12,318 bases of DNA from JBFHNV01 sp965365655 (GTDB lineage: Bacteria; Pseudomonadota; Gammaproteobacteria; HK1): NCBI GenBank assembly GCA_965365655.1, contig CBDUCN010000138.1, positions 1 to 12,318 on the forward strand. The letters are read 5' to 3'. The notes under the pieces are model-generated. The model was not told where the DNA came from. It saw only the letters and a program-made list of their open reading frames with translations, and made no database searches. The position numbers and the translations under genes were made by a program. Positions 1-8,259 of this stretch are shown here, in pieces; within the stretch, counting starts at the first letter, position 1; each line of letters begins with the position of its first letter.

Positions 1-1163
<1,163 letters not shown>

Positions 1164-1181
1164 GGCGCCCGCCTCGTGTCC

Positions 1182-1221
1182 ACGGGGCCGCGCGGCATTC
1201 CGCGCGGCCCCGTCTTCGTTT
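1182..1221 (+). terminator. Intrinsic terminator of groEL
   Basis: A perfect 13-bp GC-rich stem (1182-1194 paired with 1201-1213) with a 6-nt loop (GCATTC) is followed by the T-rich run CTTCGTTT. It starts 18 nt after the groEL stop codon, the classical position. The stem could also act on leftward transcripts of the convergent HAMP gene, but that side has no T-run, so it is best read as a groEL terminator. Confidence 0.9.
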
Positions 1222-1324
1222 CCCGGACTTCAGTCGCCGCCTGGACTGCGGCGTCCGGTGCGCGCGCGCCGGAGCTCTTTGCGGCGACGCAGTGCCGCGC
1301 CCGGGTGGCGCGCCCGGACGGGTC

Positions 1325-1975
1325 TCAGCCGCGGCGGAACTTCTCGACGCCGCTGCGCGACGCGGTCGCCTCGTCCGCGCGCAGCTCCGTGGACGCGCGG
1401 ATCTGGAAGCTGCCCAGCGCCCGTTCGGCGCGCTGCAGGCAGCCGTCGATCGCCGGATCCTCGCTCGCGAGGCGCCGCGCGCGCTTGATCTCGCTCTCCA
1501 CCTCGCCCAGCGACGTGCGCAGGTCCCGGTTGGCCGCGTTCACCGCAGCCGCGAGCTCGTTGAGCAGGTCGGTGTCGCGCAGCGTCACCTTCACGCACAG
1601 ATCGCCTCGCGCCATGCGGTCCAGGGCGCCGGCGAGCCGGCGCGCGGGTCCGGCGATGCGGTGCGAGAAGAACAGGCACAGCAGGAACAGCAGCGTGCAG
1701 CTGATGCCGAGCATGACCGCGGCGTAGCCGTAGGCCATGGTCGAGGAGAACGCATCGTGCTTGTCGACGGACAGCATTGTGCTGAGCACGTGGTAGTTGC
1801 CGACGCTCAGCGCGGAGGCGGCGATCAGCACGACGACGAACTGGCGCGTGATCGTGAACTGGGTCTTGGGGTCGATGAGGTACGAGCGCCGGCGGCGCAG
1901 GTTGACCATCGCCTCGCTGACGAGGCCGGACTGTGGCCGGTCCGCGGCGCGGCGGTCGTGGGCGAGGCTGCTCAT
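1325..1975 (-). CDS. Two-TM HAMP-domain membrane protein without an output domain
   Basis: A 216-residue inner-membrane protein. After a basic N-terminus comes the motif RRRRSYLIDPKTQF (27-40), which resembles the entry to TM1 in some chemoreceptor-like proteins. TM1 is about 45-65, a short periplasmic loop about 66-81, TM2 about 82-103, and a HAMP module about 104-155 (RIAGPARRL, the ARGDLCVKV segment, then LLNELAAAVNAANRDLR). The last ~60 residues are charged and helical (GEVESEIKRARRLASE) and probably coiled-coil. There is no methyl-accepting, kinase or GGDEF domain. The start is fixed by AAGGAG placed 7 nt upstream; an internal Met at residue 23 is less likely. The gene lies 46 nt after pilE with no terminator between, so it is probably cotranscribed with it. 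HAMP modules normally relay conformational change across the membrane; the partner here is unknown. A role in pilus or surface signalling is inference from position only. Confidence 0.85.
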   Translation of the reverse strand: MSSLAHDRRAADRPQSGLVSEAMVNLRRRRSYLIDPKTQFTITRQFVVVLIAASALSVGNYHVLSTMLSVDKHDAFSSTMAYGYAAVMLGISCTLLFLLCLFFSHRIAGPARRLAGALDRMARGDLCVKVTLRDTDLLNELAAAVNAANRDLRTSLGEVESEIKRARRLASEDPAIDGCLQRAERALGSFQIRASTELRADEATASRSGVEKFRRG

Positions 1976-1982
1976 GTGGAAA

Positions 1983-1988
1983 CTCCTT
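1983..1988 (-). promoter_or_regulatory. Ribosome binding site of the HAMP gene
   Basis: AAGGAG on the minus strand, 7 nt before the ATG at 1975. It is a near-consensus Shine-Dalgarno sequence and decides this start over the internal Met at residue 23. Confidence 0.8.
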
Positions 1989-2021
1989 GGGCGCTGTCTT
2001 GCAGGTGTGGGGCGCGCTGGC

Positions 2022-2477
2022 CTACCAGCATCCGGCCGGCGCGCGATTGCCGTCCGAGTCGTAGGTGAGCGTTCCGCACTCGTCCTCGGCCTGGGTGCCC
2101 TGCGGGACGGCGCGCATGGCCCAGCAGCGGGTGATCGGACAGTCCGTGGTCGGCGTGTCGATGCTGACGAGGTACGCGCCGCCGTCGGTCGCGGCGTCGA
2201 CGTTCAGCCCGCCGCTGCCCAGCGTCGCGGTGTAGCTGCGGTTGTTGAGGAAGAACTGCTCCTGGCGGCTCGCGGCGTCGGTGAGCGCGGTGACGGCGCT
2301 CGCGCGTCGCGCCTGCATCGTGTAGCTGCGGTACGAGGTCATCGCGATGGCCGAAAGCACCGTCACGACCACCATGGTCACGACGAGCTCGACCAGCGTG
2401 AAGCCGCGCGTCCGCCGCGCCGTCATGGCGCGCCGGACGCCTCCGCGGTTCACCGGGCAGGGATGGGAGCGGATCAT
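2022..2477 (-). CDS. pilE: Type IV pilin, PilE family
   Basis: A 151-residue prepilin. A 25-residue basic leader ends in RRTRG, followed by the class III cleavage site and N-terminal helix, G25 then FTLVELVVTMVVVTVLSAIA with Phe at +1 and Glu at +5 of the mature protein. The helix continues as SYRSYTMQARRASAVTALTDAASRQEQFFLNNRSYT, typical of PilE-type (minor or major) pilins. The C-terminal half has four cysteines (TDCPITRCW, DECGTLTYDSDG, AGCW at the end), matching the family's disulfide-bonded D-region. The start at 2477 was chosen because GAAGGA sits 7 nt upstream. A Met 17 residues later (2426) would give a shorter leader but has its GGAGG 13 nt away. In the usual fimU-pilVWXY1-E order PilE is the last pilin; here a terminator and a structured leader separate it from pilY1, so it probably has its own promoter or an attenuated read-through. 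Confidence 0.93.
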   Translation of the reverse strand: MIRSHPCPVNRGGVRRAMTARRTRGFTLVELVVTMVVVTVLSAIAMTSYRSYTMQARRASAVTALTDAASRQEQFFLNNRSYTATLGSGGLNVDAATDGGAYLVSIDTPTTDCPITRCWAMRAVPQGTQAEDECGTLTYDSDGNRAPAGCW

Positions 2478-2484
2478 GTTCGCG

Positions 2485-2490
2485 TCCTTC
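2485..2490 (-). promoter_or_regulatory. Ribosome binding site of pilE
   Basis: GAAGGA on the minus strand, 7 nt before the ATG at 2477. It supports this start over the alternatives at 2642, which has no ribosome site, and at 2426. Confidence 0.75.
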
Positions 2491-2508
2491 TCGTTAAGCC
2501 GTTGTCGT

Positions 2509-2650
2509 GGCCCGAAGGCCGTGGTCCCGTCGGGCCGTCGGGACTCCCGGTCCCGGCGAATGCCGACTCGCCGTGCCGGAGACGCGGTCTCCGGCCCGCT
2601 CCGTGAAACGAGCGTGCGCTCGTTGCCTTCCGGCACGTCCATGTGCCGGA
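2509..2650 (-). promoter_or_regulatory. Structured pilE leader with competing inverted repeats
   Basis: Read on the minus strand from the pilY1 terminator towards pilE, this stretch holds a chain of stem-loops. TCCGGCAC/GTGCCGGA (2650-2643 with 2636-2629) comes first, then AACGAGCG/CGCTCGTT with a 2-nt centre (2624-2607), CCGGAGAC/GTCTCCGG with a 3-nt loop (2594-2576), and GGCC-TTCG-GGCC, a UUCG tetraloop hairpin (2520-2509). The octamer at 2580-2573 repeats TCCGGCAC, so the copy at 2636-2629 can pair with either neighbour. This gives mutually exclusive folds. No convincing sigma-70 or sigma-54 promoter could be picked by eye. The structures are read directly; regulatory function is inference. 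Confidence 0.5.
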
Positions 2651-2685
2651 TAAAGGCCGTCGGAAGACAGCGTTCGCCGACGGCC
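2651..2685 (-). terminator. Intrinsic terminator of the fimT-pilY1 operon
   Basis: On the minus strand a 9-bp stem GGCCGTCGG/CCGACGGCC (2685-2677 with 2663-2655) with a 13-nt loop is followed at once by TTTA. It begins 2 nt after the pilY1 stop codon. The U-run is short, so some read-through into pilE is plausible. Confidence 0.75.
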
Positions 2686-2687
2686 CG

Positions 2688-5600
2688 TCAGTGATTGGTC
2701 TCGTGCCAGTAGGTCTTGTAGCCGGTCTGCACGTTCACCTTGACGATGTTCTCGCCCGTCTCCTGGCCCTGCACCAGCACGTGGCCCTCGTTCAGCGGCA
2801 CTACCTTCACCGGGATGCCGCCGCTGCCGAGCTTGTCCACACGCTCGTAGGTGACGCCGCCGGTGTCGTTGGTGGTGTCGAAGTTCATCACAGCGGTCGC
2901 GTCCTGCAGCGACACCACGTACAGGCGCCCGGTGCCCTCGCTCAGGGTGCAGGTGGCGCCGGTCGCGGTGGGGGCGAAGGTGGTGAAGAAGACCTGGCCT
3001 GCCACCGTCACCGCGTCGGCGAGCGCCTTCTCGCCGGTGTCGGCGAGCGCGATCTGCCAGCCGTTGACGAGCGCCGCCGGCTGCGTGCAGCTCGCGTCCT
3101 GCAGGCAGTTGTTCGTGAGGTCGGCGAGGTCCGCCTGCTCGAGCGTCCCGGTGGGGGGCTGGCCGCTGGTGACGAAGCGGTCCTTGACCATGTAGAAGTG
3201 GTTCACGACACCGGTGCCGTTCGGGTCCTCGCGGTCGCCCGAGCCGATGACCACTGCGTCGAACGCGCCCGTGGAGTCGCGCGACGCGGCGACGTCGGGG
3301 GCGTTGAAGAAGCGCCGGTCCTGGGCCGGCGTCGCGAAGCCCGTCGCGTGGCGGCCGATGGACAGCAGCCTCATCGCGCTCCACGCGGCGGGGTCGTCGT
3401 AGACCAGGATCTCGTCGGTGTTCGGATCGCCGTCGTGGTCCACGAGCCCGGCGAGGTCGATGCGCCACACCACGCCCCCGGTGTCGGCGGCGTAGATGCG
3501 GTCGAGCAGCCCGTTGCCGGTGCTGTCGATCGCGGTGACCGGCGCCGCGAGGGCGTCCTCCATCGCGGTCTGCACGAAGGTCTTGGATGCGGCGTTGTAG
3601 CCGGCCGTGAGCCCGTCGGTCACCTTCCACACCAGGGTTCCGTCGAGGGCGTTGACGATGAACACCGCGTTGCCCTCGTCGTCGTCGGTGCCCAGCGCCG
3701 GGCTCGCGCCGGCGCGGGTCGCGCGGTTCTTCGCGTCCTTGCCCAGGTCGCCGACGTCGTCGCCGTCGTCGTCGCCGTTGTAGCCGCCGCCGAAGACCAG
3801 CACCGGAATGACGCCGGCGCCGGCGTTCACCTGCCCGACCACCGGGGTCGACCAGGTCTGTCCGAGCTCCGCGAAGTCGGTCCCCGCGGCTCCCTTCTCG
3901 AGGGTCCACAGCAGCTCCGGCACGTCGGGATCGCTGATGTCCAGCGCGTACAGGGCCTTGCCCCCGCGCCGCAGCCCGAAGTACGCGATCACCTTGTCGC
4001 CCACCGTGGAGTCCAGCGTGCCGTCCTGGTTCAGGTCCACCGTCAGCACCGCGACCGACCCGTCGAGGCCGATGGGGTGCACCGGCGTCCCGACGCCGTT
4101 CTCGTGCAGCCGCGTCAGCTTGCGCAGCAGCGGCGCGGGCACGAACGCCCAGGTCTCCGAGCCGTCCTCGGCGCCGAGGGCGTCGCTGTTGCGGAACATG
4201 TGCAGCTGCCCGTCGTTGGTGCCCATGACCACGCGGATGTCGGGGTTCGTGACCGGGCGGCCGTCCCGCGCGCCGTAGTTGATCGGCCGCGGGCGCGAGT
4301 GCAGCGGATCCGCGAGAAGCCATCGCCGGGTGGTGACGCCGTCGTCCTCGAGCCCGCGCACGAAGCGCAGCACGTTGAGCGCGCGCGTCTGCTCGGCTGC
4401 GCTTGCCGCGGCGAAGGTGGCCGGCGGCGCCGGCGACCAGTCGGCGGTGAGGTCGCCCCATACCGCGTCCGCCGTGACCGCGTCCGCGTCGAGATCGCGC
4501 AGCCCCGATGCGGCTCCCGCGTCGTCGGTGTACAGGCGCCGCCCGCCCGGCACGCTGTTCGTGAGGCCGGGCGTGCCGGTGGCGAAGCCCGGAATGCGCT
4601 GCCCGGCGCCGCCGCGCGCGACCGAGCGCCCGTCCGCACCGGCCACCTCGTCGTCACCCGGCGCGGGCAGCAGCCCGCCCTGGGTCCAGAAGGTGAGCGC
4701 CTCGCGGCGGATGCGGCCGTCGATGTCGATGGCGTTGAGGCCGTTCGCGTCCTGCAGCTCCGGCTGGCCGGTGATCGCGTTGTCCTCGATGCGCAGCTTC
4801 TTGAGGTTGCCGTCCCAGAGCGGCAGGCCGTTCTCCTCGGCCTCGAACAGCGCCATGAACACCTCGTTGACGATCTGCGCGCGGTTGAACACGTTCACCG
4901 GCACCGACGGCGCGACGAAGGTCGTGCTGACGCTGAGGATGCTCTTGAACAGGTTGCGCAGCGTCTCGATGAGTTCGGACGGGTCGCTGCTGAGCGGCAG
5001 CGCGACGCCGGTTCCGCCTGCGGATGCGTAGCCGTTGGTGGTGATGTTGATCTTGGTCGGGTCGACGATGAAGTACGACACCACGTTCTGGTTGCCCTCG
5101 AGATCGCCCGCGAACCCGTAGGTCCCGTCGCCGAGATCGGCGTCCTTCATGTACTCGATCACGGTGTCGAAGCTGTTGTTCCGTCCGCTCAGGTTGATCC
5201 CGCCCATGCCGCCGCTGGGCTTGGAGGCGGTGATGGCCGCGTCGGAGTCGTCATCCTGGCTGGAGACCTGGAACATCAGGTTCACGACGAACACCCGCGA
5301 GCAGCTGCCCGCGTCCTGCAGCGCGCTCTTGTAGCGCGTGCCGCCGGCGGTCTCGATGTCCTCGTCCCAGGAGACGGCCGAGTGGTCCACGTTGAGATTG
5401 GTGTTCTTGTTGGTGTCGCCGAAGTCGGTGAATCCCAGGTGCCCGTTGTAGACGTCCTGGCCCGTGAGGTAGCGGAACAGCTCGAAGTAGAGCTCCTTGC
5501 CCTGGAACGTGTGGCTGACGTTGCCCTGCGGGTCCGGGAGCGCGTCCAGCTTCGCGAACAGCGCCAGCTTGTCCGGATCCTCGCCGGTGGTCTGGAAGGT

Positions 5601-6032
5601 GTCGGGATCGTCGGTGCCGGCCTGCATCGGCGTGAAGCCCTGCAGGATGTAGCCGCCGTTGCTGCACTTGGTCGCCGTCGGGCCCGACGTCGTGCCCCCG
5701 GTGCAGCTGTCGTCGTGGCTCATCATGAAGCCGATGGACACGCCGCTCAGCGGGTCCAGCACCTTCTTCAGCACCGCGCGCAGCACCATGAAGAAGTTGT
5801 ACGGCCCGGCGGGCGGCAGGTAGCCCTCGGCGATGAGCTGGTCGCACTCGTTGCCGCCGCACGCGGTCGACCCGAGGTTCGACCGGTAGTCCAGTGCGAA
5901 CATCACCAGCGGCTCGCCGACGCCGGCGATGCTGGGATTCAGGTAGATGTCGGTGTCGTCCGCGCGCGCCGCCGTGGCCGCGAGCAACGCGAGCGCGACA
6001 GGTGCGATCAGGATCCGTCGGAACAGGTTCAT
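2688..6032 (-). CDS. pilY1: PilY1, type IV pilus tip-associated adhesin
   Basis: A 1114-residue exported protein, close to the ~1160 residues of Pseudomonas PilY1. A signal peptide (1-24, ending TAARA) precedes a von Willebrand A-like region (about 40-330) that starts PLVMFALDYRSN. The usual metal site DxSxS is replaced there by D48-Y-R-S-N52, and the normal TDG strand is replaced by VFVVNLMFQ (247-255). A linker follows, then the Neisseria_PilC-type beta-propeller (about 570-1100: DPLHSRP, VVMGTNDGQLHMF, WSTPVVGQV, YAADTGGVVWRIDL). An EF-hand-like loop DLNQDGTLD (666-674) resembles the calcium site of the family; further Asp-rich loops lie at 754-762 and 865-874. The start has GAGGAG 6 nt upstream. 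The gene follows pilX by 19 nt and ends at a terminator. The family sits at the pilus tip, promotes extension, binds host or surface, and signals surface contact. Confidence 0.95.
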   Translation of the reverse strand: MNLFRRILIAPVALALLAATAARADDTDIYLNPSIAGVGEPLVMFALDYRSNLGSTACGGNECDQLIAEGYLPPAGPYNFFMVLRAVLKKVLDPLSGVSIGFMMSHDDSCTGGTTSGPTATKCSNGGYILQGFTPMQAGTDDPDTFQTTGEDPDKLALFAKLDALPDPQGNVSHTFQGKELYFELFRYLTGQDVYNGHLGFTDFGDTNKNTNLNVDHSAVSWDEDIETAGGTRYKSALQDAGSCSRVFVVNLMFQVSSQDDDSDAAITASKPSGGMGGINLSGRNNSFDTVIEYMKDADLGDGTYGFAGDLEGNQNVVSYFIVDPTKINITTNGYASAGGTGVALPLSSDPSELIETLRNLFKSILSVSTTFVAPSVPVNVFNRAQIVNEVFMALFEAEENGLPLWDGNLKKLRIEDNAITGQPELQDANGLNAIDIDGRIRREALTFWTQGGLLPAPGDDEVAGADGRSVARGGAGQRIPGFATGTPGLTNSVPGGRRLYTDDAGAASGLRDLDADAVTADAVWGDLTADWSPAPPATFAAASAAEQTRALNVLRFVRGLEDDGVTTRRWLLADPLHSRPRPINYGARDGRPVTNPDIRVVMGTNDGQLHMFRNSDALGAEDGSETWAFVPAPLLRKLTRLHENGVGTPVHPIGLDGSVAVLTVDLNQDGTLDSTVGDKVIAYFGLRRGGKALYALDISDPDVPELLWTLEKGAAGTDFAELGQTWSTPVVGQVNAGAGVIPVLVFGGGYNGDDDGDDVGDLGKDAKNRATRAGASPALGTDDDEGNAVFIVNALDGTLVWKVTDGLTAGYNAASKTFVQTAMEDALAAPVTAIDSTGNGLLDRIYAADTGGVVWRIDLAGLVDHDGDPNTDEILVYDDPAAWSAMRLLSIGRHATGFATPAQDRRFFNAPDVAASRDSTGAFDAVVIGSGDREDPNGTGVVNHFYMVKDRFVTSGQPPTGTLEQADLADLTNNCLQDASCTQPAALVNGWQIALADTGEKALADAVTVAGQVFFTTFAPTATGATCTLSEGTGRLYVVSLQDATAVMNFDTTNDTGGVTYERVDKLGSGGIPVKVVPLNEGHVLVQGQETGENIVKVNVQTGYKTYWHETNH

Positions 6033-6038
6033 CGTGCG

Positions 6039-6044
6039 CTCCTC
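6039..6044 (-). promoter_or_regulatory. Ribosome binding site of pilY1
   Basis: GAGGAG on the minus strand, 6 nt before the ATG at 6032 and inside the 19-nt gap after pilX. It is the strongest ribosome site in the minor-pilin operon and suggests PilY1 is translated independently of pilX. Confidence 0.8.
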
Positions 6045-6051
6045 GTCGGCC

Positions 6052-6552
6052 TCAGCACTTCGGGCCGAGCAGCATGTAGCCCTGCACCATGCCCGCCTGC
6101 CCCATGCCGGCGGTGTTCTTCGACACGTCGGCCGACACCTCGTAGCTGAAGCTCGAGTAGGCGGTCATGCTCGTGGCATTGGTCATGCGCGGCGGAAGGC
6201 CGCAGTCGGCGAGCCGCGTCGCGCTTGCGCTGATCGCGTCGCCGGTCTCGACGGTGAACGGCGAGCCCGACAGCGTCACCGCGGCCGGCACGTTCAGGGG
6301 GCCCACGGCCGGCAGGTTGGAGACGTCGGAGAGCACGAAGTCCACCGCCGCGACGGCGGTCTGGAAGGTGTTCGCGTTCGCCTCCACGTTGCCGCTCATG
6401 CGCATCTCCATGATGCTCATGCTCACCGCGGTGGTGCTGAGCACGGTGATCGCGACCAGCAGCAGCATCGCGATGATCAGCACCGCGCCGCGCTGGCGGC
6501 GCGCGGCCGGCCGGGCGCGCAGGTATCGGAGTTCGTTGCTCGTGGTTCTCAT
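6052..6552 (-). CDS. pilX: Minor pilin PilX
   Basis: A 166-residue PilX-family minor pilin. A basic leader (1-22, ending ARRQRG) is followed by the hydrophobic helix AVLIIAMLLLVAITVLS and the family signature SIMEMRMSGNVEANANTFQ, the counterpart of the usual LEERMAGN segment. The mature +5 residue is Ile, not Glu; PilX and its type II secretion counterpart GspK are known for lacking Glu5, which fits a position at the very tip of the pilus. The C-terminal part is short and includes DCGLPPRM and the terminal GPKC, giving two cysteines that may pair. The ATG at 6552 lies 16 nt after the pilW stop and has no strong ribosome site, so translational coupling to pilW is likely. pilY1 follows 19 nt later; PilX and PilY1 act together at the tip. 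Confidence 0.9.
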   Translation of the reverse strand: MRTTSNELRYLRARPAARRQRGAVLIIAMLLLVAITVLSTTAVSMSIMEMRMSGNVEANANTFQTAVAAVDFVLSDVSNLPAVGPLNVPAAVTLSGSPFTVETGDAISASATRLADCGLPPRMTNATSMTAYSSFSYEVSADVSKNTAGMGQAGMVQGYMLLGPKC

Positions 6553-6568
6553 GGTTCGATCGTGAGGC

Positions 6569-7648
6569 TCAGTTGAACAGGTTGCGGTTCGCGGAGTTGC
6601 GGATGGCCACCGTGGTGGAGAACACGGTGCGCAGGAAGCCGTCGTTCGCGGCGGGGATGGTCTCGCCGCCGAGGCGGAACGACTTCGTGTTGGTGTAGAA
6701 CGGCACGGACTGGGTGCTGCGCACCAGCAGGTGGATCCGCACCGACACCGCGGTCTCGAGCTCCGCCGCGCTCGGTGTCGCGGTGAAGCGGTTCGCGTCG
6801 CCGTCCGAGTCGGTGTCGAGACCGAACTCGAGGTGCATGTCCTCGATGCCCTCGGCGAGGCACGACAGCTCGTCGAGGTCGTCGTCGTCGAGATCGAGCC
6901 GGCACAGCGCCGGCACGTTGTCGCCGACGCTCTCGAAGTGGTCACGCACGAAGTAGATGCGCGGCACGTAGCGCCAGTCGGACGAACCCACCGGGGGCGG
7001 GTTGCCGGCGCTCGCGTTGGCGATCAGCGAGGCCGAGACGCCGTTGGTGCGCAGGTACACGGTGCCGCTGTCCAGCGAGGCCGCGCCGGTGGTGATGGTC
7101 TCCGCGGTGTCGCCGTCGCCGTCGGTGTCGGCGGCGTCGACGAACGCCTGCGCGGTGGGCGAGCCCGCGACGCGCTTGATGGCCACCACGTCGGATTCGC
7201 CCTGGCGGCTCGCGCTGACAGTCGCGCAGGGCGTGAAGTGCATCGTCGCGCCCGCGTCGTGATGGTTGTTGAACAGCAGCGCGGTGTTCGCGTCGAACAC
7301 GGCCGGGGCCTCGCCGCAGTCGCCGCTCGCGACTGTCAGAGACGTCGTGAGGGTGTCGGTGTTCACGAGCTGGCCCCAGAAATCGGCCATCACGAGGTCC
7401 TCGCCCAGCACGCGCAGCGCGTAACGGGCGTTCTCCTGCATCCGGCCGTAGCGCTCGTCGAGCGCGAAGTTGCGGCTGGTGTTGATGTACACCGTGAGCA
7501 CCGAGGCGCTGATCACGAGGCCGATGGCGAGCGCGATCATCAGCTCGATCAGGCTCATGCCGTGCTGGCGCGCGGGCCCGTGGCCGGCGCACGCGCGTCG
7601 CGTGCTCCGCCGCGACCCGGGACGCCGCGCTGCGTGCGGCGCGCTCAC
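6569..7648 (-). CDS. pilW: Minor pilin PilW
   Basis: A 359-residue PilW-family minor pilin, normal for this large member of the tip complex. The start is a GTG at 7648 whose GTGA overlaps the pilV stop by 4 nt. It gives a 30-residue Arg-rich leader ending PARQHG, then the mature helix MSLIELMIALAIGLVISA with Glu at +5, and the typical RNFALDERYGRMQENARYAL and LGEDLVMADFWG segments. The C-terminal part has RYVPRIYFVRD and a Cys pair (C249, C263). Two EF-hand-like acidic loops are visible, DTDGDGDTAE (174-183) and DTDSDGDAN (278-286), plus the run LDLDDDDLDE (251-260); calcium binding is plausible but unproven. Frames upstream of the GTG stay open inside pilV, but the stop-start overlap and the leader length argue for this start. 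Confidence 0.92.
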   Translation of the reverse strand: MSAPHAARRPGSRRSTRRACAGHGPARQHGMSLIELMIALAIGLVISASVLTVYINTSRNFALDERYGRMQENARYALRVLGEDLVMADFWGQLVNTDTLTTSLTVASGDCGEAPAVFDANTALLFNNHHDAGATMHFTPCATVSASRQGESDVVAIKRVAGSPTAQAFVDAADTDGDGDTAETITTGAASLDSGTVYLRTNGVSASLIANASAGNPPPVGSSDWRYVPRIYFVRDHFESVGDNVPALCRLDLDDDDLDELSCLAEGIEDMHLEFGLDTDSDGDANRFTATPSAAELETAVSVRIHLLVRSTQSVPFYTNTKSFRLGGETIPAANDGFLRTVFSTTVAIRNSANRNLFN

Positions 7649-8259
7649 AGCGGCACCGTGATGAAGGTCTCGATCACCAGCACCCGGCGGTAGACGTCGG
7701 TCTCGGTGCCGTCGGCGGTGTCGTAGTTGCCGGTCCCCTGCCCGCACGCGTGCAGGCCCGGGTTGCTGAGTCGGGTGAGCCCTCGCCACGCGATCGCGAC
7801 GGTGTAGGTGCCGGCGGTCCCGTCCGGTCCCTCGACGCACACGCGGGGCGTGCCCAGGCCGCCGACGTCGTTGCCGGCGAGCTGCTGCGCGGCGCCCGCG
7901 ATCGCCTGCTCCAGGTCGTACAGGTCCATGTTCGCGACCTGGACGTCGGTGCAGTTCACGCTGCAGTCCACCGCGGACATGCTCGCGCCGTCCAGCACGC
8001 GGCCGAGCCCGGCATTGGTGTAGGTGCCCAGCGCCCGCGGGTTCATGCGCATGCGCTCGACGAAGCCCTGGGCCAGCGCGGTGGCGAGCGCCCGGTCGCG
8101 CGCTTCGAGGTTGGATCGCTTGGAGGTGAGCTGCAGGGTCGCGGTGCCGAGCAGGCCCACCGCGAGCACGAACACCGCGGCCAGCACCTCCAGCATCGAC
8201 GCGCCGCGCTCGCGGCGCGGCGCGCGGCGGCGCGGGTGGAGGCCGTGACGGGCGCTCAT
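7645..8259 (-). CDS. pilV: Minor pilin PilV
   Basis: A 204-residue PilV-family minor pilin. The leader (1-19) is strongly basic and ends RRERG; the mature N-terminus is ASMLEVLAAVFVLAVGLLG with Glu at +5 and Ala instead of the common Phe at +1. The helix continues into LQLTSKRSNLEARDRALATALAQGFVERMRMNPRA, the normal PilV pattern. Six cysteines in the globular part (two in VDCSVNC) could form disulfides in the periplasm. The ATG overlaps the fimT stop by 4 nt (ATGA) and the stop overlaps the pilW start by 4 nt, so the three genes are translationally coupled. PilV belongs to the FimU-PilV-PilW-PilX complex that primes pilus assembly. Confidence 0.92.
   Translation of the reverse strand: MSARHGLHPRRRAPRRERGASMLEVLAAVFVLAVGLLGTATLQLTSKRSNLEARDRALATALAQGFVERMRMNPRALGTYTNAGLGRVLDGASMSAVDCSVNCTDVQVANMDLYDLEQAIAGAAQQLAGNDVGGLGTPRVCVEGPDGTAGTYTVAIAWRGLTRLSNPGLHACGQGTGNYDTADGTETDVYRRVLVIETFITVPL

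Noticed and set aside
1223..1258. Imperfect hairpin (CGCCGC/GCGGCG with outer CCGGA/TCCGG) between groEL and the HAMP gene as a second terminator
   Set aside because: A 7-nt bulge on one side and no T-run on either strand; too weak to call in such GC-rich DNA.
1176..1727. Open frames overlapping the groEL terminator and the HAMP gene on both strands
   Set aside because: They run through the terminator stem and lie antisense to, or out of frame with, the HAMP gene, whose TM and HAMP pattern is clear.
2555..2590. A sigma-54 type promoter (GG-N10-GC) for pilE near the GGCACGGCGAGTCGGC segment
   Set aside because: The GGCACG half matches the -24 element, but the GC of the -12 element is two bases off the fixed spacing and the TT is missing.
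2478..2642. An N-terminal extension of pilE starting at 2642
   Set aside because: No ribosome site stands before that ATG, it falls in the hairpin loop next to the terminator, and it would put 80 residues before the prepilin cleavage site. The start at 2477 has a good ribosome site.
2643..6149. A 1168-codon open frame on the + strand, antisense to all of pilY1
   Set aside because: It mirrors pilY1 almost exactly. The translation is Val/Arg/Ala/Gly/His-rich text with no motif, signal peptide or ribosome site. Long antisense frames are expected opposite genes with GC-rich third positions.
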